DNA of 61,476 nt from an uncultured Tolumonas sp. (GCF_963676665.1 NZ_OY781373.1:415001-476476), one strand, 5' to 3'. Shown: positions 20,500 to 30,623, counted from the first letter of the stretch. Numbers and translations are program-made. The notes: generated from the sequence alone by a model not told the origin.

Positions 20500-20531
20500 G
20501 ACCAGAACCCGCCTGGTTAGGTGCGGAATGA

Positions 20532-20813
20532 TCAGGTGCGGAACAGTACCTTAATGATGTGGTAACCGAAGCGGGTTTTCACCGGGCCGAACGGTTTCAT
20601 CACTTCGCAGGAAAAGACGGCTTTATCAAAGGCTGGTACCATATCGCCTTTTTTAAACTCACCCAGATCGCCACCGCGTTTTTTCGACGGGCAGGTGGAA
20701 TATTTCTTCGCGAGTTGCTGAAAGTTCGCGCCAGCGGCGAGTTGTTTCATCAGGTCTAATGCCTGAGCTTCATGTTTTACCAAAATATGCAGAGCACAAG
20801 CAGTCTGGGCCAT
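20532..20813 (-). CDS. ppiC: Peptidyl-prolyl cis-trans isomerase C (parvulin)
   Basis: A 93-residue single-domain cytoplasmic parvulin. The motifs [23 protein letters not shown] and FGYHIIKVL cover the whole PpiC fold and align end to end with E. coli PpiC. The start is ATG at 20813 by that alignment; the ribosome site is weak. It stands alone between the lipoprotein and MFS genes. Confidence 0.93.
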   Translation of the reverse strand: MAQTACALHILVKHEAQALDLMKQLAAGANFQQLAKKYSTCPSKKRGGDLGEFKKGDMVPAFDKAVFSCEVMKPFGPVKTRFGYHIIKVLFRT

Positions 20814-20878
20814 GTTCGGATGTCTCAATCGGTGAAAAGGGCGGGGATTATATCGAACAACGTTTAATTTTCCAGCGA

Positions 20879-20909
20879 AGAGGCGTTAACGTCAGTCATT
20901 AACGCCTCT
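20879..20909 (-). terminator. Hairpin downstream of the lipoprotein gene
   Basis: The 11-bp perfect stem AGAGGCGTTAA/TTAACGCCTCT lies between ppiC and the lipoprotein gene. The T-run is poor, so the terminator role is inferred. Confidence 0.55.
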
Positions 20910-20920
20910 GGTATGCCGGG

Positions 20921-22627
20921 TTAAGGCAGGGTGAGCCAGTTATCGCCAGCAAATCGCAGTTCTAACAGGCTATTAGGATCAGGCTGCTGGTTATTGGCAA
21001 CCGGACGTGTTGGATAGCTGTTGCCATCATGTTCCAGTGTTAAAAAGGTATTCGTTTGCTCGGTCGATGCCACCAGCAGATCGTACCAGCCATTATGCGC
21101 CGATGGGGCCACCATCACGCCACCACTGAACCCTTCCAAGCGGCCCACTTGCTGGAATTGTCCGTCTTTACCCTGTAATACAAGCCAGACACAACCCGAT
21201 TTATCGCACCAGTTCATCTGCACTAACGCATCTACCGCGCCGTCGCCATTCAGATCGGCCTTCACATAGCGATATTGGGTGCCAGTCGCCTGACTGCCAC
21301 TACTTTGTAAAAAGTTTCGTAGCGCCTGTTCAATCGCGGTATCGGGTTGGGTGGATGCTTGCAGCATGCCGGCAGAAAAACTGGCCATGGCTGGTGATGT
21401 GCTGTTGGTCGCTGGTGGCTGAGCCGACGCTGTATTCGTGCTGACCGCAGCACTGGTGGCATTCGCCGCCGAGGCGCCGGTGATCACGGTTTCATTCTGT
21501 GCAAAGCTGTTCTCGCCCGCCGGTGTTTCGCTGGTGGCAGGGGGAGCAACCACGACCGTACCATTGCTGCTCGCCAGATTTGCTGCTCCGGTTGCAATCG
21601 CGCCGGTGTCGCCGCTAATTTTTGCTTTCAGCACTAACGGTTTATCAAAATACGCTTTGCCGGCATCCAATTCGCGATAATCGGCACTCAATGTGTCGCT
21701 ATTCCAATGGAACGGAATGCTTTCATTGGTATCCATGCCCATCCGTTGGTTGAACATGACACGAATAGTTTGGTCTTTTTGCGGCTGCCAGACACCGTCA
21801 TAGGTCACTTCCGGGCCGACTTCGCGCGTGTAAACCAGTTTGGCCTGATAGTTACTTTCCAGCGTCAGGCTGACATCGGCTTTTTGCGCCTCATCATGAC
21901 CTGACCAGTCGTGTGCCGGTTGTTGTTGCGTCAGCGATTGCCCTTGCTCGCCACAACCAGACAGTGTTTGCCCATCATCCAGTTGCAGCGTCACGGAATA
22001 CCCCAACCAATGCGGGTTAGCACCTTCCTTACAATAACCAGGCTGTAAGCTGAGCGTTGCTTTTTTACCGTTGGTATTCCGTAATGCCAGTTGTAATGGC
22101 TGTTCTGCCGGATGACTGACTTCATCCAGTTGATAACTATCGACACCATTTGGCGTGGTCAGTGAGGCCTGTTGACCATCCAGCACCAGCGACCAGAATG
22201 GTTGGTCACTGCCGGCTTTCAGCAGATAGTTTTCGTTAGTGTTTTGACAGAGCGTTTTTTCGGTAGTGATGTGCGAAACCTGATCGGCTTCCAGTCGAAA
22301 TGGTGCACCACGGCTGTCACCAGCAGCAAGATGACCGCTCAGGCTGGCTTGTAAACTTTGCGGAGAACCCAATTGCTGCCATTGTTGCCAGAAATTATCA
22401 TCCACCAGCAACTGCCATTGTTGTTTGCTGCCACAAGGAGTAAACAGTGCTTGCTCGCCCTGACGCTGGATGGTGCCGGTAAACAGCGGGGATAACTCTT
22501 TTTGCAGTTTGGTCTGCATGTCGGTGGAAACTGCCGCTTTGGGCGTAGTTCCTGACGGCGCAGAGGAATTACTGCATCCCGCCAGTGCGAGCAGCAGACC
22601 AGACAAAACAAAACGTGACAGCGGCAT
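20921..22627 (-). CDS. Predicted lipoprotein of unknown function (COG3650-like segment)
   Basis: A 568-residue protein with a lipoprotein signal ending in the lipobox LALAGC (Cys18). The N-terminal half has two beta-rich segments, one with SLQPGYCKEG and LSGCGEQG cysteines resembling the COG3650 'predicted membrane protein' domain. An Ala/Thr/Ser-rich linker covers about 350-415. A C-terminal domain contains DLNGDGAVDALVQ, an EF-hand-like calcium loop. It is probably anchored in the outer membrane or periplasm. The function is not known; no partner gene is adjacent. Confidence 0.75.
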   Translation of the reverse strand: MPLSRFVLSGLLLALAGCSNSSAPSGTTPKAAVSTDMQTKLQKELSPLFTGTIQRQGEQALFTPCGSKQQWQLLVDDNFWQQWQQLGSPQSLQASLSGHLAAGDSRGAPFRLEADQVSHITTEKTLCQNTNENYLLKAGSDQPFWSLVLDGQQASLTTPNGVDSYQLDEVSHPAEQPLQLALRNTNGKKATLSLQPGYCKEGANPHWLGYSVTLQLDDGQTLSGCGEQGQSLTQQQPAHDWSGHDEAQKADVSLTLESNYQAKLVYTREVGPEVTYDGVWQPQKDQTIRVMFNQRMGMDTNESIPFHWNSDTLSADYRELDAGKAYFDKPLVLKAKISGDTGAIATGAANLASSNGTVVVAPPATSETPAGENSFAQNETVITGASAANATSAAVSTNTASAQPPATNSTSPAMASFSAGMLQASTQPDTAIEQALRNFLQSSGSQATGTQYRYVKADLNGDGAVDALVQMNWCDKSGCVWLVLQGKDGQFQQVGRLEGFSGGVMVAPSAHNGWYDLLVASTEQTNTFLTLEHDGNSYPTRPVANNQQPDPNSLLELRFAGDNWLTLP

Positions 22628-22704
22628 AGAGGGTTCCGTACAGAAAATATTCTGTCCAGTTTATACGATCTTGCGTTTATTCGCCGCTGAGCACGCGATA
22701 AAAA

Positions 22705-23505
22705 CTATTCCGCCAGTAATAAACGCTGTAAATACTCGGCCACACCATCTTCATCATTAACACCTGCGCGAGGCAGATCCGGCAGTGCTAATTTCAAACG
22801 GTCATGCGCATTTCCCATTACCACGCCGTGACCGACAATCGACAACATTTCGTAGTCATTCATGCCATCACCAAAAGCAATCGCGGAACTTAAAGGAATA
22901 TCATGCTGTTCCAAAATAGAAGAGATAGCCGCGCCTTTGTTGACCCCTAACGCCATCACTTCGAGGCAATCCGGTTGCGAGAAGGCAATACTTAACTGGC
23001 CGGCATAACGTTCCAGCAGAGTGTTTTCCAACTCTAACAGCGGTTCGTGTTCTGCAATGAAAAAGTACTTATTGATGCTGCTTTTGTCCAAGCTCACCAG
23101 ATCGGTTTTGGTATAACAAAAACCAGTATCTTTATGATATTCCAGATATTCCGGCATATCTTTGTTAGTAAACCATGCTTCAGGCGTATAAAGATTTACC
23201 GCAATTTCCGGATCCGGCAGTGGTAACTCGGATAACTCTTGGGCAATATCGACCGGCAGGGTGCGGTTGTAGATAATCTGATCTTGTTTATCGGTCACCA
23301 CGGCGCCATTCGAGGTCACCAGATAGATATCCAGCCCCAATGCATTCCGGATCGCTTTCACATCAATATGATGGCGACCAGTGGCAACGACAAACTTAGT
23401 GCCTTCGGCCACCATTTTCTTCAGCACTTTACGGGTATGCGGAGAAACCTGATGCTGGTTATTGAGCAACGTACCATCCAGATCAGAGATAACGACTTTG
23501 TACAT
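22705..23505 (-). CDS. yigL: HAD-family phosphatase, YigL-like (Cof type)
   Basis: Cytoplasmic HAD hydrolase of 266 aa. Motif I DLDGT (nucleophile D8), ATGRHH with motif II threonine, SSIN-K motif III region and motif IV GDGMNDYEML are all present with the C2B cap between. The ATGRHHIDV and CLEVMALGVNKG segments match E. coli YigL, a pyridoxal-phosphate and sugar-phosphate phosphatase. The ATG at 23505 has a GAGG ribosome site. It is a single gene. Confidence 0.85.
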   Translation of the reverse strand: MYKVVISDLDGTLLNNQHQVSPHTRKVLKKMVAEGTKFVVATGRHHIDVKAIRNALGLDIYLVTSNGAVVTDKQDQIIYNRTLPVDIAQELSELPLPDPEIAVNLYTPEAWFTNKDMPEYLEYHKDTGFCYTKTDLVSLDKSSINKYFFIAEHEPLLELENTLLERYAGQLSIAFSQPDCLEVMALGVNKGAAISSILEQHDIPLSSAIAFGDGMNDYEMLSIVGHGVVMGNAHDRLKLALPDLPRAGVNDEDGVAEYLQRLLLAE

Positions 23506-23626
23506 GGGAAAACCTCGTTACAGCAGAGAAGAGAGCGGAACAGAGAACGATCACAGTATAGCTAAAGTCTGAAACACCAGCATTAACATTCATTCGAAGT
23601 GTTATTTATTTCAAATGAAGAATGAG

Positions 23627-23652
23627 CCACCGATAGTTCACACTACCGGTGG
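23627..23652 (-). terminator. Terminator downstream of spoT
   Basis: CCACCGGTAGT/ACTATCGGTGG (minus strand) forms an 11-bp stem with a 4-base loop, just past the spoT stop codon. Confidence 0.65.
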
Positions 23653-23664
23653 TGCAATAGGGGT

Positions 23665-25839
23665 TTATGATGACTCTTTACTGCGGATCTTATTAGTGGT
23701 GCGGTTGACGCGTAATACATCGGGCATAACACGAATTTTGCGCATGATATTCGCCAAATGCACACGATGTTTGGTGGTGATCAGTAAGTTGACCTGATAC
23801 ACCCGCGCATCTTTTTCTTCCGTGCTGATACTGTGAATATTGGCGCCCGTAGCCGCAATGACATTGGCCAGTTGCGCTAAAACCCCCTGATGGTTCACCA
23901 CTTCCACCACAATGCTGGTGCGGAACTCCTGTTCGCCTAATTGTTCCATATCCCATTGTACCGGCTGGTATTTATCTGGTTCACGGTTATAACCGCGCAG
24001 GTTAGGGCAGCTTTCCTGATGCACAACCAACCCTTTACCGGGGCTGATATGCGCAATGATGGCATCGCCAGGGATCGGGCGACAACAGTTGGCAAACGTC
24101 ACCAACATGCCACCAGAACCCCGAATCGGCAGTTTGCGATGAGTGGAGGATGACTTCTTATCTTTTTCCGGCTCTTGCTCATGCTGGCCGAGCAAACGGC
24201 GCGCAATGACCACACTCATTTGATTGCCAAGACCGATATCGGCCAGTAAGCCATCTAACGAGTCATGGCGGGTATCGTGTAATACCTGACGCAGATTTTC
24301 TGCCGGAACGTCTTCAATTTTTTTGCCACCCAGCGAGTGACTCAGTAGTCGGCGTCCCAGAATGATCGACTCTTCCGCGCGTAGATTTTTCAGGAACTGA
24401 CGGATCTTGGTGCGCGCGCGCGAGGTAACCACAAAGTTCAGCCACGCGGCATTCGGGCGTGCACCCGGTGCGGTGATGATCTCCACGGTTTGCCCTGAAG
24501 TCAGCGGGCGACTGAGCGGGAACGGCTGACGTTCTACCCGCGCACCGACACAACTGTTGCCGATATCGGTGTGTACCGCATAGGCAAAATCGACTGGCGT
24601 AGCGTTGGTTGGTAATTCCAGTATCCGGCCTTCCGGTGTAAACACATAAATCTCATCGGGGAAGAGATCGGTTTTGACACTTTCGATAAATTCAAAGGAA
24701 CTGCCGGCACTTTGCTGCAATTCCAATAAGTTCTTCATCCAGCGTTGCGCACGGATCTGCGCGGTACTGCTGGTGGCGTCGCCATTGGTTTTATACACCC
24801 AATGGGCCGCGACGCCTTTATCCGCCATCTGCTCCATATACTCGGTACGGATCTGGATCTCAACCGGCACGCCATGTGGGCCGACCAGTGAGGTATGCAG
24901 TGACTGATAACCGTTGGTTTTCGGGATAGCAATATAATCTTTGAAACGACCGGGGCGGGGTTTATACAAACTGTGCATCTGACCGAGCACGCGGTAACAG
25001 GTGTCAATGTCATCGACAATCACGCGGAAGGCGTAGATATCCATCACTTCATAAAAGCGCAGCTCTTTTTTCACCATCTTGTTATAGATGGAATAGAGGT
25101 TCTTTTCCCGACCAACGACCATGCCTTTAATATGCGCATCTTCTAAGCGGCCATTCACCGCTTTATAGACTGAATCGATCACCTCTTTGCGATTACCGCG
25201 GGCGCGTTTCACCGCTTCCCGTAATATTCGCGCGCGCATCGGATAGAGTGCTTCAAAACCCAATTCCTCCAGCTCGCTTTTTAACGAGTGGATACCTAAG
25301 CGATTCGCAATCGGGGAGAAGATTTCCAGCGTTTCACGGGCGATGCGACGGCGTTTATCGGGGCGTAACGAGCCGAGCGTGCGCATATTGTGTGTGCGGT
25401 CGGCGAGCTTTATCAGGATAACGCGAATATCCTGCACCATAGCCATGACCATTTTGCGGAAGTTTTCGGCCTGCGCTTCTTTATGATCGCGGAATTTCAG
25501 CTTATCGAGCTTGGAAACACCATATACCAACTCGGCTACGGCCTGACCAAACTGATCCGCCAATTGATCTTTGGTGATCGGGGTATCTTCAATCACATCG
25601 TGCAGTAATGCCGCCATCAACGTTTCATGATCGAGATGCATCTCGGCCAGAATACGGGCTACGGCAACGGGATGCGTAATATAAGGTTCACCGCTGGAAC
25701 GGCTTTGCCCTTCGTGAGCGTCACGTGCGACCAGAAAGGCATCCTGGATCTGGGTCACCTGTTCTACGGGCAGATAGCTGCTCAATAATGTTTTCAGATC
25801 TTCAAACAGATACAAAAGTGACCCCGCTTCACTACTCAT
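23665..25839 (-). CDS. spoT: Bifunctional (p)ppGpp synthase/hydrolase
   Basis: Stringent-response enzyme of 724 aa. The N-terminal HD hydrolase domain carries the intact metal motif H80-D81 (ALLHDVIEDT). The synthetase domain (about 240-360) has YQSLHTSL and VEIQIRT, then TGS, helical and C-terminal ACT domains. The intact HD motif separates it from RelA. The start is ATG at 25839. It is downstream of rpoZ as in E. coli, but an intrinsic terminator lies in the gap. Confidence 0.96.
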   Translation of the reverse strand: MSSEAGSLLYLFEDLKTLLSSYLPVEQVTQIQDAFLVARDAHEGQSRSSGEPYITHPVAVARILAEMHLDHETLMAALLHDVIEDTPITKDQLADQFGQAVAELVYGVSKLDKLKFRDHKEAQAENFRKMVMAMVQDIRVILIKLADRTHNMRTLGSLRPDKRRRIARETLEIFSPIANRLGIHSLKSELEELGFEALYPMRARILREAVKRARGNRKEVIDSVYKAVNGRLEDAHIKGMVVGREKNLYSIYNKMVKKELRFYEVMDIYAFRVIVDDIDTCYRVLGQMHSLYKPRPGRFKDYIAIPKTNGYQSLHTSLVGPHGVPVEIQIRTEYMEQMADKGVAAHWVYKTNGDATSSTAQIRAQRWMKNLLELQQSAGSSFEFIESVKTDLFPDEIYVFTPEGRILELPTNATPVDFAYAVHTDIGNSCVGARVERQPFPLSRPLTSGQTVEIITAPGARPNAAWLNFVVTSRARTKIRQFLKNLRAEESIILGRRLLSHSLGGKKIEDVPAENLRQVLHDTRHDSLDGLLADIGLGNQMSVVIARRLLGQHEQEPEKDKKSSSTHRKLPIRGSGGMLVTFANCCRPIPGDAIIAHISPGKGLVVHQESCPNLRGYNREPDKYQPVQWDMEQLGEQEFRTSIVVEVVNHQGVLAQLANVIAATGANIHSISTEEKDARVYQVNLLITTKHRVHLANIMRKIRVMPDVLRVNRTTNKIRSKESS

Positions 25840-25891
25840 CAGCGTAAAACCATATCCCGCAGTTTGCGATTATTCCGCACACTTGTAAATA

Positions 25892-25921
25892 AAGACAAAA
25901 ACGGCACCACTAGGGTGCCGT
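25892..25921 (-). terminator. Terminator between rpoZ and spoT
   Basis: On the minus strand ACGGCACC/GGTGCCGT forms an 8-bp stem with a 5-base loop, followed by TTTTTGTCTTT. It lies 25 bases after the rpoZ stop and before spoT, so it may lower or gate spoT expression from the upstream promoter. Confidence 0.8.
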
Positions 25922-25945
25922 TCGTAATAAGCAATCAACGAATGC

Positions 25946-26230
25946 TTAGAAACCGTAATCACGGTCCTGAGTCAGCGCGGCAACAGCAGCCAGCTCACTC
26001 GCTTCCTGTTGTTGCTGTTCGATACGTTCTTGCGCATCCATGAACTGATTAGAAATCAAACCTTCTTCGATCTCGCGCAATGCGATCACGGTTGGTTTGT
26101 CATTTTCTTCATCTACCAACGGATCTTTGCCCTGAACGGCAAGCTGACGAGCGCGGCGAGCGGCCACCAGCACCAAATCAAAGCGGTTGCCAACTTGTTT
26201 TACCGCATCTTCAACAGTAACGCGTGCCAT
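25946..26230 (-). CDS. rpoZ: RNA polymerase omega subunit
   Basis: The 94-residue omega subunit aids RNA polymerase assembly and forms part of a ppGpp site with beta-prime. It starts [20 protein letters not shown], the family signature, and ends in the usual glutamine/alanine-rich tail. The ribosome site is GGGAG. It lies between gmk and spoT. Confidence 0.97.
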   Translation of the reverse strand: MARVTVEDAVKQVGNRFDLVLVAARRARQLAVQGKDPLVDEENDKPTVIALREIEEGLISNQFMDAQERIEQQQQEASELAAVAALTQDRDYGF

Positions 26231-26278
26231 AGCAAACTCCCATATAAATCGAGGGTGAAAATTCTACTTGGTTTTAAT

Positions 26279-26908
26279 TTATCCCGCCAGTAGCTGATTG
26301 AGCAGATCGGCGTGACAAATAGTCTGCGGACGCAGTTTTGCGCGACCCGCCAGTACAATGGACTGCAATTGTTGCAGTGCCAATTCGAAATCATCATTGA
26401 TGATCAGATAGTCATACTCAGGATAGTGCGACATTTCCGAAACTGCCTGCGCCATGCGCTTGGCAATCACTTCTTCGCTGTCCTGACCACGACCAATTAA
26501 ACGTTGTTCCAAAATCGGCAAACTTGGTGGCAACACAAAAATAGACTGTGTGTCACGATACAGTTCGCGGATCTGGCGAGCACCTTGCCAATCGATATCC
26601 AGAAAAACATCGATCCCGTTTGCCAGTGCCTGTTCAATCAATTCTTTGGATGTACCGTAGTAATTACCAAATACTTCTGCCCATTCAAAAAAAGCATCAC
26701 GGGCAATCAGGGCCTGAAATTCTTCTTTGCTGACGAAGTGGTAATGCACGCCATTTTCTTCACCAGGGCGCATCGCCCGCGTGGTATGAGAAACGGAAAG
26801 TGCCATACGGCCATCGCTGTTATAACGGGATAATAACGCCGTTAACAGACTGGATTTTCCTGCGCCGCTGGGCGAGGAAATAATAAACAGGGTACCTGCA
26901 GCAGCCAT
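26279..26908 (-). CDS. gmk: Guanylate kinase
   Basis: A 209-residue kinase converting GMP to GDP with ATP. The P-loop is [10 protein letters not shown] near residues 11-20, and the GMP-binding segment [19 protein letters not shown] follows. The ATG at 26908 has an AGGAG ribosome site. It is the first gene of gmk-rpoZ. Its leader holds three 14-bp tandem repeats. Confidence 0.96.
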   Translation of the reverse strand: MAAAGTLFIISSPSGAGKSSLLTALLSRYNSDGRMALSVSHTTRAMRPGEENGVHYHFVSKEEFQALIARDAFFEWAEVFGNYYGTSKELIEQALANGIDVFLDIDWQGARQIRELYRDTQSIFVLPPSLPILEQRLIGRGQDSEEVIAKRMAQAVSEMSHYPEYDYLIINDDFELALQQLQSIVLAGRAKLRPQTICHADLLNQLLAG

Positions 26909-26916
26909 AATGCGCT

Positions 26917-26958
26917 CCTATCAAGTAGCTACTATCAAGTTACTATCATCAAGTAACG
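26917..26958. repeat. Three 14-bp tandem repeats in the gmk leader
   Basis: Units ctatcaagtagcta, ctatcaagttacta and tcatcaagtaacgg follow each other without a gap. The first abuts the gmk ribosome site on the opposite strand. The copies are imperfect but share TATCAAGT or TCATCAAGT cores. Confidence 0.6.
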
Positions 26959-27005
26959 GCAAAATTTATTCACCAGTCGGCATAACACTACGACAGGCTG
27001 ATAAC

Positions 27006-27033
27006 AAAAAACCCGGCACAAGACCGGGTTTTT
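27006..27033 (-). terminator. Terminator downstream of rpmG
   Basis: AACCCGG/CCGGGTT with a 7-base loop, followed by TTTTTTG on the minus strand, 20 bases after the rpmG stop. Confidence 0.88.
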
Positions 27034-27049
27034 CAGAACGCCAGACCAA

Positions 27050-27217
27050 TTACTTGATCTTGCCTTCTTTGTAAATTACATGCTGACGAACAACAGGATC
27101 AAATTTTTTGATCTCCATTTTCTCAGGCATGGTGCGCTTGTTCTTGGTCGTAGTGTAGAAGTGACCAGTACCGGCGCTGGAGTTCAGACGAATTTTTTCG
27201 CGAGCACCTTTAGCCAT
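27050..27217 (-). CDS. rpmG: 50S ribosomal protein L33
   Basis: A 55-residue basic protein beginning [20 protein letters not shown] and ending EGKIK, the zinc-free form of L33 typical of gammaproteobacteria. It follows rpmB by 11 bases with a GGAG ribosome site, forming the usual rpmB-rpmG pair, and is closed by a strong terminator. Confidence 0.97.
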
Positions 27218-27228
27218 GATTTATCTCC

Positions 27229-27465
27229 TTACACTTGTTCGCCACGAGCACGGATATCAGCTAAAACAGCTTCGATACCCAGCTTGTCGATAATACGCAT
27301 ACCCTTCGGTGTTAAACGCAGGGTAACAAAACGCTTCTCGCCTTCAACCCAGAAACGGTGAGATTGCAGGTTAGGCAGGAAACGGCGACGGGTCGCGTTT
27401 TTAGCGTGAGAACGATTGTTCCCCACGGTTGGACGCTTACCGGTTACTTGACACACTCTAGACAT
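27229..27465 (-). CDS. rpmB: 50S ribosomal protein L28
   Basis: A 78-residue protein starting [21 protein letters not shown], aligning full length with E. coli L28. It is the first gene of rpmB-rpmG, with a GGAGA ribosome site. It lies downstream of radC in the same direction, as in E. coli. Confidence 0.97.
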   Translation of the reverse strand: MSRVCQVTGKRPTVGNNRSHAKNATRRRFLPNLQSHRFWVEGEKRFVTLRLTPKGMRIIDKLGIEAVLADIRARGEQV

Positions 27466-27606
27466 GTTGTCTCTCCAAAAATCTTACTTCTGCTCGCGCA
27501 TTTTCTGTTGCCCCGCTGCCGTATAGCAGAGCACATAGATAGAAGGCGGCATTTTATACAGCATCGCCCCGACAAGATCAAGCAAAATGCCCTTGTCAGG
27601 TTCGTT

Positions 27607-28281
27607 TTATAACCATCCGCGTTCGGCAAAGGAGACGGGGTCCCCATCTCCTATCACAAAGTGATCTAGCACTCGCACGTCGATCAGACGCAAAGCGGCG
27701 CAAATGCGCTCAGTGATATGGCGATCGGCGTGACTTGGTTCGGCTACGCCTGACGGATGATTATGACAGAGAATGACTGCTGCAGCATTATGTTTTAACA
27801 CCGCGTGTACGATTTCACGCGGGTAAACACTGGCGGCATCGATAGTTCCGAAAAATAATTCGCAAAACTGTAACACCCGATGCTGATTGTCCAGCAACAG
27901 CATGGCAAATACTTCGCGGGGGCGATCGCGTAACTGGGCTTGTAAATAACGGCGGACTAACAACGGGCTGGTTAAGGCATCCCCACGCTGCAGACACTCA
28001 TTTAAATAGCGATTACTCATCTCCAGCACCGCCTGTAGTTGCACATATTTGGCTGGCCCCAGCCCATGCGCCTGACAAAACTGTGCTTGTTCTGCACCGA
28101 GTAAGGCACGCAGCGAACCAAATTCCTGCAACAGCTTTCTGGCCAGTTCAATGGCATTACAACCGGCCACGCCGGTACGCAAAAAGATGGCTAATAATTC
28201 GGCATCACTGAGTGCATTGGCACCGCGTTGCAGCAGTTTCTCGCGTGGTCGTTCATTTTCCGGCCAGTCACAGATCGCCAT
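27607..28281 (-). CDS. radC: RadC family JAB/MPN-domain protein
   Basis: A 224-residue protein with an N-terminal helix-hairpin-helix region and a C-terminal JAMM metalloprotease-like domain. The zinc motif HNHPSG (H173, H175) with D186 is intact. Its role in DNA repair is doubtful in the literature and the biochemical activity is unsettled. The start is ATG at 28281. In E. coli radC is next to coaBC; here the proVWX locus separates them. Confidence 0.93.
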   Translation of the reverse strand: MAICDWPENERPREKLLQRGANALSDAELLAIFLRTGVAGCNAIELARKLLQEFGSLRALLGAEQAQFCQAHGLGPAKYVQLQAVLEMSNRYLNECLQRGDALTSPLLVRRYLQAQLRDRPREVFAMLLLDNQHRVLQFCELFFGTIDAASVYPREIVHAVLKHNAAAVILCHNHPSGVAEPSHADRHITERICAALRLIDVRVLDHFVIGDGDPVSFAERGWL

Positions 28282-28333
28282 GCAGAATATCCATTGTGAT
28301 TTATAGGGTTACACAATGGTTATAACGAAAATA

Positions 28334-28359
28334 GTGGTGTGCCAGAACTGGCAAACCAC
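28334..28359. repeat. Imperfect 26-bp inverted repeat upstream of radC
   Basis: GTGGT-TGCCAG/CTGGCA-ACCAC with a one-base mismatch in each arm lies about 50 bases upstream of radC and downstream of the proX terminator. It may be an operator or a second hairpin. Confidence 0.4.
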
Positions 28360-28386
28360 ACAGTTGTGATCTGATTGTTTGATCCT

Positions 28387-28408
28387 GAAAAGAGGCCGTA
28401 GCCTCTCA
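28387..28408 (-). terminator. Terminator downstream of proX
   Basis: On the minus strand GAGAGGC/GCCTCTT with a TACG loop runs into TTTTC, closing the proVWX operon 30 bases past proX. Confidence 0.75.
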
Positions 28409-28437
28409 AATTTACACGCTGATGCTCTGAATCCGGG

Positions 28438-29436
28438 CTATTTTGCTGCCGCCCGAGCTTCTGCCAGCCATTTGTTGACCTGTTCCTGATGTGCAGCGAT
28501 CCAGCCATCAGCATGACGTTCAATGTCGGCTGGTTTGTTCTGACCGGTTTTCATCTGCATATTTTCGGCACTGATGTCATTAATCGGGAGCTTCATGATG
28601 GCAAATAACTTCGCCGCTGCCGGATTTTTAGCGGCGAACGCTTTGTTGGCCACGATATGCATGGAATTCATTTGGAATCCATAATTTTTGCCATTCGCGA
28701 GTTTGGTGTCGATATTTTTACGCGCTCCCGGCAATGAAGAAAAGGGCACTTCCAGCCAGGTGACGTCTTTACCGGGCACTAATTCGCCACTGACCCAATA
28801 GGGGGTCCAAGTATAATATAAAATGGGTTTGCCGCTTTTGTAGCGGGTGATGGTGTCGGCGATGATGGCGGCATAATTTCCTTGGTTGTGTGTCACCATG
28901 TCAGACAGCCCAAACGTGTTGATTTGGTGATTAATGACGGCTTCACAGCCCCAACCGGGATTACAACCCGCCAAATCGGCTTTACCGTTGCCATCAGCAT
29001 CAAACAGCGTCGCAATTTTAGGGTCTTTCAGTTGGGCAATATTGGTGATTTTATATTTATCGGCGGTTTTTTTGTCGATCAGATAACCCTGCGCGGCACC
29101 GGAGACGTAAGTCCCCTGTCGATAGAATTTTACATCACCACCCGCTTGGGCATATTTGTCGTCATGCAATGGTGCCCAGTTAAAGGTCAGAAAGGTGCCA
29201 TCTCCGTTAGCGACGGTGGTATAACCGACGTTGTAATCAACATCTTTAGCCGGTTTTACGTCATAACCCAGTTTGGTGAGCAGTTTACTCACCAGTAGTG
29301 TCTGAAATGCTTCTTCAGCAACAGTGCTTTCAATGGGTTGCACGCTGATACCTTTGCCTGGTAACTCAGTTGTTGCCAGCACTTGGGTACTGAGTAACAA
29401 GCTACTCAGTACGATAATTTTTTTCGGTTCAAACAT
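28438..29436 (-). CDS. proX: Glycine betaine/proline-betaine periplasmic binding protein
   Basis: A 332-residue binding protein with a signal peptide (cut near VLATTEL). It carries the aromatic substrate-box segments [13 protein letters not shown] and [13 protein letters not shown], and the CNPGWGC loop with two cysteines, typical of ProX. The start ATG at 29436 has GGAGAG upstream. It is last in proV-proW-proX. It captures osmoprotectants for uptake under salt stress. Confidence 0.93.
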   Translation of the reverse strand: MFEPKKIIVLSSLLLSTQVLATTELPGKGISVQPIESTVAEEAFQTLLVSKLLTKLGYDVKPAKDVDYNVGYTTVANGDGTFLTFNWAPLHDDKYAQAGGDVKFYRQGTYVSGAAQGYLIDKKTADKYKITNIAQLKDPKIATLFDADGNGKADLAGCNPGWGCEAVINHQINTFGLSDMVTHNQGNYAAIIADTITRYKSGKPILYYTWTPYWVSGELVPGKDVTWLEVPFSSLPGARKNIDTKLANGKNYGFQMNSMHIVANKAFAAKNPAAAKLFAIMKLPINDISAENMQMKTGQNKPADIERHADGWIAAHQEQVNKWLAEARAAAK

Positions 29437-29462
29437 TGCGTTCTCTCCTGATAAATGAAGGG

Positions 29463-30623
29463 TTAATGATTGGCCCGACTGAGATGTCGGAGGAATAGAC
29501 CGATTGGTCCGCGTTGATGCCAGTGGCGGGCATGTTTATCGTGAGATTTTTGCCCCATGGCTTGTGTTAAACGATCTAACACAATGGCGAGTAAGACGAT
29601 CCCGACACCGCCGACGGAAGCCATTCCCATGTCGAGGCGTCCGATACCGCGCAGCACCATCTGCCCTAATCCGCCTACCGCGATCATAGAGGCAATAACA
29701 ACCATGGATAAGGACAACATCAGTGTCTGGTTAACCCCCGCCATGATGGTCGGTAGGGCTAATGGTAATTGCACCTTTAGCAGCAATTGCCGAGGGCTTG
29801 CGCCAAAAGAGTGTGCCGCTTCAATGAGATCTTCCGGGACTTGGCGGATACCTAACATGGTTAAGCGGATCACCGGCGGTAAGGCAAAGATGATGGTTAC
29901 TACCACACCCGGCACATTGCCGATGCCAAAGAGCATAACAATCGGGATCAGATAGACAAATGCCGGAGTTGTCTGCATTGCATCCAACAAGGGACGCACA
30001 ATAGCGGAAGCCCGATCACTTCGGGTCAACCATATGCCTGTTGGTAAACCGATCAGTAAACAGAAAAACAATGACGTTAAAACCAATGCCAATGTCGTCA
30101 TCGCGGCCATCCAGGTGCCAATCAGGCCGATCAAGACCAAACTCACGCCTGTGCCAATAGCCATGCGGAAACTCACGAGCTGCCATGATAACAATGCCAG
30201 CAAAATGATCATGATGCTGGATGGAATGGCTTGCAGCGCGGCTTCAACACTGTTCAGCGTGACTTCAACCGGTGCCCGGATCAGTTGAAAGAGCGGGCGG
30301 AAGTTATCTACAGCCCAGTTAATGCCGCCTTCTATCCAGTCATCCAGAGGGATCACGGTCGATCTGAAGGGATGCAATAGGTCGAATTTTACTGCTTCAG
30401 TTTGAGACACCACCGGGGTATTCAACCAATCGACGTCCGGTGAGGTTGCCACTGTCGATTCCGTATTGCTCCAGGGATCGGTTGCGCTTGATGCAGAGGC
30501 TGCAACCGTAACGGTCGGGGTTCCCCACGGATCGACTTCGGCGGAGGTCTGTTCTGCGGCATAAAGCGGCTGAACCAGTGCCAACAGGAGTGTAAATATC
30601 ATCAATGGATAAGATTTCATCAT
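29463..30623 (-). CDS. proW: Glycine betaine/proline-betaine ABC transporter permease
   Basis: Inner-membrane permease of 386 aa. A hydrophobic N-terminal segment and a Ser/Thr-rich region precede the ProW core, with about six membrane segments and the EAA loop around [18 protein letters not shown]. Its ATG overlaps the proV stop by four bases (ATGA), indicating translational coupling. The long N-terminal extension (about 75 residues) with a signal-like start resembles E. coli ProW, which also has an extended N-terminus. Confidence 0.93.
   Translation of the reverse strand: MMKSYPLMIFTLLLALVQPLYAAEQTSAEVDPWGTPTVTVAASASSATDPWSNTESTVATSPDVDWLNTPVVSQTEAVKFDLLHPFRSTVIPLDDWIEGGINWAVDNFRPLFQLIRAPVEVTLNSVEAALQAIPSSIMIILLALLSWQLVSFRMAIGTGVSLVLIGLIGTWMAAMTTLALVLTSLFFCLLIGLPTGIWLTRSDRASAIVRPLLDAMQTTPAFVYLIPIVMLFGIGNVPGVVVTIIFALPPVIRLTMLGIRQVPEDLIEAAHSFGASPRQLLLKVQLPLALPTIMAGVNQTLMLSLSMVVIASMIAVGGLGQMVLRGIGRLDMGMASVGGVGIVLLAIVLDRLTQAMGQKSHDKHARHWHQRGPIGLFLRHLSRANH

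Noticed and set aside
26917-26958. CRISPR-like array
   Set aside because: Units are 14 bp with no spacers and there are no cas genes in the window.
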